Position numbers and translations under genes: made by a program. Positions 60,256 through 64,000 of a stretch of DNA of 64,000 nucleotides are shown here, one piece after another. The notes beneath the pieces were generated by a model. It did not search any database, was not told the DNA's origin, and was given only the letters and a program-made list of their open reading frames with translations. Location: the NCBI RefSeq assembly GCF_003335585.1, contig NZ_QBFD01000015.1, positions 568,304 to 632,303 on the forward strand. The letters run 5' to 3'. Each line of letters opens with the position of its first letter. Positions within the stretch are counted from its first letter, which is position 1. The stretch is from Sulfitobacter sp. DFL-14. Lineage in GTDB: Bacteria > Pseudomonadota > Alphaproteobacteria > Rhodobacterales > Rhodobacteraceae.

Positions 60256-61629
60256 CTACGCAATAATGCGTTGATTTGCGCCAAGCGGGCCGGTTGATGC
60301 CTTTGTCTGAGGCTCCAGCACTTCGCGCGGCCAGATGACTTCCACGACGGCACCGCTTTGCGGATGTTCCGATCCATTTGCAAAACGCAGCTGCGCGCCT
60401 GACCTTTCCAGCAGCGTCTTTGCGATGAAAAGACCAAGCCCCATGCCTTCGTATTCGGGTCTGGCGCCCATGATCTGACTGACCTTGCGCTGCCGGACAA
60501 AGGGGTCGCCGATCCGACCGATCACGTCAGCGGGAAATCCCGGCCCGTCGTCGATGATCCGGACCGAGATGGTCTGATCGCTCCAATCCGTTTCAATCCA
60601 GACCGTGTTGCGGGCAAAATCCACCCCGTTCTGGATCAGGTTGCGCAGGCCGTGAATGATCTCGGGTTTGCGCAGGATCGCGGGCTGGTCCTTTGCCCCT
60701 GAATGACGGGGTGCATGTTGGCGTTCGACGCTGATGCCCCTGCCAACATGCGGTTCTGCGGCTTCGGCCACGACAGCCTCAAAGGGGGCCTGCCGCAGAT
60801 GCAGGTCGTCCTTTCCGGCGCGCCCCATGTCGCGCAGGATGTCCCGGCAGCGATCTGCCTGATCACGGATCAGCGCAGCATCTTCTGCAAGCTCCGGCTG
60901 ATCCCTCAGGTCGTTGAGCAATTCTGCACTGGCCAGCTTTATCGTCGCCAGCGGTGTCCCCAGCTCGTGCGCCGCAGCAGCGACCACGCCGCCAAGGTCG
61001 GTCAGTTTCTGTTCGCGGGCCAGGGCCATCTGGGTGGCGGCCAGCGCATCGCCCATTGAATGCACCTCTGTCGTGACGCGGCGCGAATAGGCGCTGGTGA
61101 ATATGATCGCGATGACCAGCGCGGTCCATTGACCAAAATTGAACAAGGCCGGGATCCGCAGGATTTCACCCTCGCTGTTCACAAGTGGCACATGGCTGAG
61201 CGCAAGGACAGAGACAAGGACGATGGCCGCGGTACAGAGCAAAACGGTGGAGCGCAGGCTGAGCGTGGTAGCAGAGATGGTCACAGGGCCCAGCAGCAGC
61301 AGCGCAAAGGGGTTGTTCAACCCGCCTGTCAGGTACAACAGGAAGGCGATCTGCAGCAGATCGAACATGATCATGCCCAGATTTTCCCGTTCGCTGAGGC
61401 GTTTGTTCTCGGGGAATATGAAGGTCGCGATCAGATTGCCGATGATTGATACGCCAACCGCGAAATAGCACAGGCTTAGCGCCAGTTGCAGGCCGAACAT
61501 GGCCTGCGCAACCGTGATCGCCACCAGCTGGCCGATAATGGCGACCCACCGCAGGAGGATCATGGTGCGCAGACGTATCCAGTTTGCACGCGTGCGCCCG
61601 GACAATGGGAGGATGTTGGCCTGCGTCAT
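60256..61629 (-). CDS. regB: Redox sensor histidine kinase RegB (PrrB/ActS)
   Basis: 457 aa. Six N-terminal membrane helices, including the quinone-sensing GGLNNPF at 102-108. The H-box AAAAHELGTPLATIKLASAE places the phosphorylated His at 221, and the redox-active cysteine of the RegB family is Cys261 in ADRCRDILRDMG. Then N-box LRNLIQNGVDFA, G-boxes DDGPGFP and GMGLGLFIAKTLLE. It senses the quinone pool and phosphorylates RegA, controlling respiration, CO2 and N2 fixation, and photosynthesis genes where present. Divergent from senC-regA. Confidence 0.96.
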   Translation of the reverse strand: MTQANILPLSGRTRANWIRLRTMILLRWVAIIGQLVAITVAQAMFGLQLALSLCYFAVGVSIIGNLIATFIFPENKRLSERENLGMIMFDLLQIAFLLYLTGGLNNPFALLLLGPVTISATTLSLRSTVLLCTAAIVLVSVLALSHVPLVNSEGEILRIPALFNFGQWTALVIAIIFTSAYSRRVTTEVHSMGDALAATQMALAREQKLTDLGGVVAAAAHELGTPLATIKLASAELLNDLRDQPELAEDAALIRDQADRCRDILRDMGRAGKDDLHLRQAPFEAVVAEAAEPHVGRGISVERQHAPRHSGAKDQPAILRKPEIIHGLRNLIQNGVDFARNTVWIETDWSDQTISVRIIDDGPGFPADVIGRIGDPFVRQRKVSQIMGARPEYEGMGLGLFIAKTLLERSGAQLRFANGSEHPQSGAVVEVIWPREVLEPQTKASTGPLGANQRIIA

Positions 61630-61728
61630 CAGCGCACCTTTTGTTCATTCGGTGTTGCATGTCAGAAGGTGTAGCGTAGGTCTGCACCCGATACTGATCA
61701 AGGTGCCCAATTGGCGCAGGAGAACAAG

Positions 61729-62340
61729 ATGAACCGGATAATCGCCCTTTCCGCACTGGCCGTCACAGCGGTGTTTCTTGGCGCGACGCTATGGGTCGCG
61801 ACGCGGGTGTCCGATGACGATCAGTTTTCCCAATGCCGCTCAGGTACCGTCGCGGGTGATCTGGGCGGACCGTTTGAACTGGTCAATGCACAGGGTGAAA
61901 CGGTGACCGACGCGGATGTGATAACGCAGCCCACGCTGATCTATTTCGGCTATACCTTCTGCCCGGATGTCTGCCCGCTGGATGTCGACAGGAATGCCCA
62001 GGCGGTGGAGATTCTGGAAGAACGCGGCAAGATGGTGACGCCCGTTTTCATCACGATCGACCCGGCACGCGACACGCCGGATGTCGTGGGCGAATTCGCA
62101 GAGGCGATGCACCCCAGGATGATCGGCCTTACCGGTTCGGACGCGCAGGTCAAACAGGCAAGCCAAGCCTATCGCACCTATTACAAGGCGCATCCCCCCG
62201 AAGATGGCGAATACCTGGTGGATCATTCGACCTTCAGCTATTTTGTCATGCCCGAGATCGGTTTTGTCGATTACTTCCGCCGAGAATTGACCCCTGACGA
62301 ACTGGCTGACAAGATGCAGTGTTTTATGGACAATAGCTGA
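61729..62340 (+). CDS. senC: SCO1/SenC family copper chaperone
   Basis: 203 aa from ATG 61729, with AGGAG at 61718-61722. N-terminal membrane anchor (IIALSALAVTAVFLGATLWV), thioredoxin fold with the copper-binding CPDVC at 78-82 and the later His in VDHSTFSYF. Delivers copper to cytochrome c oxidase and in Rhodobacter (PrrC) influences Reg signalling. Standard position between regB and regA; regA follows after 62 bases. Confidence 0.94.
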   Translation: MNRIIALSALAVTAVFLGATLWVATRVSDDDQFSQCRSGTVAGDLGGPFELVNAQGETVTDADVITQPTLIYFGYTFCPDVCPLDVDRNAQAVEILEERGKMVTPVFITIDPARDTPDVVGEFAEAMHPRMIGLTGSDAQVKQASQAYRTYYKAHPPEDGEYLVDHSTFSYFVMPEIGFVDYFRRELTPDELADKMQCFMDNS

Positions 62341-62402
62341 GCGCCTGACCCTCTTTGCATTTGGATCAGTTAGCGCGGCATGACAGAGGCAGGGCGGACT
62401 TC

Positions 62403-62954
62403 ATGACTGAACCCCAACACGATATCGGCCCGGACAAGACCTTGCTTCTTGTTGACGACGATGAACCGTTTCTGCGGCGGTTGGCCAAGGCGATGGAAAA
62501 ACGCGGCTTCGAGGTTGAGACCGCGGACAGCGTGGCTGGCGGCTGTGCGATTGCCAAGGCAAGACCGCCGGCCTATGCGGTGATCGACCTGCGGCTGGAG
62601 GACGGCAACGGGCTGGATGTGGTCGAAGTGCTGCGCGAGCGCCGGGAGGATGCGCGGGTTGTGGTGCTGACAGGATATGGCGCAATTGCCACTGCCGTCG
62701 CTGCGGTCAAGATCGGCGCAACCGACTATCTGTCAAAGCCGGCCGATGCCAATGACATCACCAACGCCCTGCTGGCCACGGGGGACGATATGCCCCCGCC
62801 GCCGGAAAATCCGATGAGCGCGGATCGCGTGCGCTGGGAACATATCCAGAGGGTTTACGAGCTTTGCGATCGCAATGTCTCCGAGACAGCGCGGCGGCTG
62901 AACATGCACCGCCGGACATTGCAGAGAATCCTGGCCAAGCGGTCACCGCGCTGA
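62403..62954 (+). CDS. regA: Global redox response regulator RegA (PrrA/ActR)
   Basis: 183 aa from ATG 62403, the usual RegA length of about 184. Receiver domain with acidic pocket LLLVDDDEP and phospho-acceptor Asp62 in VIDLRLEDGNGLDV, conserved KPA at the beta5 end, a Pro-rich hinge (MPPPPENP), and the C-terminal Fis-type helix-turn-helix NVSETARRLNMHRRTLQRIL, nearly invariant in RegA homologues. Binds DNA after phosphorylation by RegB. Confidence 0.96.
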   Translation: MTEPQHDIGPDKTLLLVDDDEPFLRRLAKAMEKRGFEVETADSVAGGCAIAKARPPAYAVIDLRLEDGNGLDVVEVLRERREDARVVVLTGYGAIATAVAAVKIGATDYLSKPADANDITNALLATGDDMPPPPENPMSADRVRWEHIQRVYELCDRNVSETARRLNMHRRTLQRILAKRSPR

Positions 62955-62989
62955 ATAGCGGGCTGTGACACGGCACTGCCAACTTATCT

Positions 62990-63180
62990 GAACGCGATTG
63001 ATGTCGCGCCTTACGGCGCTGTTCGCGTCCTTGTGCGCCCGATGATCAACCGGGTGCGGGATGATCGATGGGCCCGGTGTCGCAGCGCAGCTTGTCGGCA
63101 GCGATGACCCGCGGAACGCCGAACCAAAAAGTTCAGCCGAAGCGAAACCGTTTCACCGCCTTCGCCAGGGCTCCGCGGCA
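62990..63180 (-). pseudogene. Degenerate IS6-like transposase fragment
   Basis: Minus-strand codons read GVPRVIAADKLRCDTGP, and after a one-base frame change HPVDHRAHKDANSA. IS6-family transposases carry PRVIVTDKLRSY followed by (E/D)HRAHKGLNN in the catalytic core, so both blocks occur in order and at about the right distance. Upstream, KAVKRFRFG resembles the preceding AAKRF segment. Stops and frame changes show it is dead. Assigned by eye; the limits are approximate. Confidence 0.55.
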
Positions 63181-63264
63181 TACAATCTGGCAATGCCTCC
63201 TGTCCTGCCGCTATGAAAAGTTAGTCCAGCCATAACTTAAGAGTCCTGTCAGCTCGTTGCCCAG

Positions 63265-63570
63265 TTGCCCGAGGCAGGCAAACTTGTTTTCAGCCGGATC
63301 CTGGTCGGTGTCGCGATGGTGCTCCGCCGCGCGGTTATGCTGGTCCGGTCTTCGGTCATTGGCATCTTCATCGGTGCAATCCCGGGGGTCGGGGCGACTG
63401 TAGGCAGCCTGATATCCTATGAGACGGCCCGCCGTTTCAGCCGCCATCCCGAGAATTTCGGCAGAGGCGAACCTGACGGCGTTATTGCGGCCGAGGCTGC
63501 AAACACCTTGTCATTGCGCGCTCAGGACACACACCTGACCGCCGGACGTGACGGGAATGCTTCACGGTGA
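63265..63570 (+). pseudogene. Fragment of a TctA-family tripartite tricarboxylate transporter permease
   Basis: Residues in the frame read SSVIGIFIGAIPGVGATVGS, then LISYETARRFSRHPENFGRG and EPDGVIAAEAAN. This is the central TctA signature (G-x-PG-x-GAT, YE..R..S.HPE.FG.G, GV.A.E.AN), which in intact proteins continues as NA and more membrane helices. Here the match ends at AAN and is followed by unrelated sequence, and nothing upstream of 63265 extends it. An intact protein has about 500 residues; only some 80 remain. Confidence 0.75.
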
Positions 63571-63636
63571 GCTATTTCGCTCGTTTGCAAATATCATATA
63601 TATAACAGTGGCTTGTTTGCGCGTAGCATAGAAGCG

Positions 63637-63678
63637 TAATGCAATTTCGTCACCATTGGTGAGTTTTTTATTGCATTA
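63637..63678. promoter_or_regulatory. Nested inverted repeats upstream of the DeoR-family gene
   Basis: TAATGCAAT (63637-63645) and ATTGCATTA (63670-63678) are perfect inverted repeats enclosing a second pair TCACC (63650-63654) / GGTGA (63658-63662) followed by six T. They lie 42-83 bases before the ATG. They could be an operator for the regulator itself, or, for the inner pair plus T-run, a terminator of upstream transcription. Confidence 0.5.
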
Positions 63679-63719
63679 TGAGCGTTTGAAGTCGTAGTAA
63701 ACCCAGGGGAGGCCGATGC

Positions 63720-64000
63720 ATGAGCGAATCTCAGCGTCACGAAACGATTACACAACTTTTGACCGAGCGCGCCTTTGCCTCGGCCAAGGAATTGCAACTG
63801 ATGTTCAATGTCTCGGCCGCCACCATCCGGCGCGACATCGACAAGCTGCACGAGGCCGGCGTGGCGCAAAAGGTGCATGGCGGTATCGCCGCGCTGGACG
63901 GAACGCCACGCCCCCGCGCAGTGTCTCTGCCGTTTATCGAAAACCGCGACATCGCCGTCGAAGCCAAGACTGCCATCGCCCATGAGGCCGGCAAGCTGGT
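63720..64000 (+). CDS. DeoR/GlpR-family transcriptional repressor (3' end cut by window)
   Basis: First 93 residues from ATG 63720, with GGGGAGG at 63706-63712. N-terminal DeoR helix-turn-helix: SQRHETITQLLTERAFASAK, ELQLMFNVSAATIRRDIDKL (the VS-x-x-TIRRD motif is the family hallmark), AGVAQKVHGGIAAL; the sugar-phosphate-sensing domain begins around PFIENRDIAVEAKTAIAHEA. The frame is open at the right edge. Such regulators repress sugar or polyol catabolic genes, which would lie beyond the window. Confidence 0.92.
   Translation, partial: MSESQRHETITQLLTERAFASAKELQLMFNVSAATIRRDIDKLHEAGVAQKVHGGIAALDGTPRPRAVSLPFIENRDIAVEAKTAIAHEAGKL

Larger units (their letters stand above)
62955..63719. other. 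Decayed intergenic region with mobile-element and transporter remnants
   Basis: About 765 bases without an intact gene. It contains a degenerate transposase fragment (minus strand, about 62990-63180), a TctA permease fragment (plus strand, 63265-63570), an A+T-rich segment at about 63585-63680 and the presumed promoter and operator of the DeoR-family gene. The boundary of conserved sequence is the regA stop at 62954. Confidence 0.7.

Overview
The window is a stretch of chromosome from an alphaproteobacterium, most likely of the order Rhodobacterales (roseobacter group). The evidence is the gene order and protein types: rho-mnmE-mnmG-rsmG-parA-parB beside maf-aroE-coaE-dnaQ-secB, the RegB/SenC/RegA redox regulon, pcaQ-pcaCHG, two-subunit IorA/IorB, AddAB instead of RecBCD, and consistently high G+C. 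It appears to carry the chromosomal replication origin: about 400 non-coding bases at 37592-37995 hold an A+T-rich block, four DnaA-box-like nonamers and a full CtrA-type site. Genes on either side point away from it (minus strand to the left, plus strand to the right). Two exact parS sites lie 3.2 and 5.1 kb to the left, next to parAB.

Layout. 1-2890: indolepyruvate ferredoxin oxidoreductase (iorA cut by the window edge, iorB). 2891-13583: an accessory surface-polysaccharide block with a short coiled-coil tail protein, two very large paralogous multi-domain glycosyltransferases (1149 and 1289 aa) and a sulfotransferase fused to a long coiled coil. 13896-17486: protocatechuate branch (BKACE, pcaG, pcaH, pcaC, divergent pcaQ). 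17598-23268: periplasmic msrA, a ribokinase-like gene and maeB in an operon, and a family-61 glycosyltransferase. 23343-30243: mutS, grpE, hrcA, rph, rdgB, hemW. 30240-37591: parB, parA, rsmG, mnmG, mnmE, rho, hemJ. 37592-37995: oriC. 37996-44116: maf-aroE-coaE-dnaQ, then secB, fxsA, a Tim44-like gene, mltA and an Smr gene. 44116-44377: a MITE-like element. 44377-49784: an MFS transporter, then hslU and hslV separated by an antisense patatin-like lipoprotein gene, and an unidentified gene. 49832-58635: trxA, addA, addB, murU-like, amgK-like and tsaE, all on the minus strand. 58684-62954: a PAS protein and the regB / senC-regA divergent locus. 62955-63719: a decayed region with transposase and TctA-permease remnants. 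63720-end: the start of a DeoR-family repressor.

Most of the window is conserved housekeeping DNA. The less ordinary parts are the 3-13.6 kb glycosyltransferase/sulfotransferase block, the MITE-like element and its possible solo end at the msrA/rbsK junction, the origin region, and the decayed right end. No tRNA, rRNA or CRISPR array was seen. All family calls come from reading motifs, without database searches.
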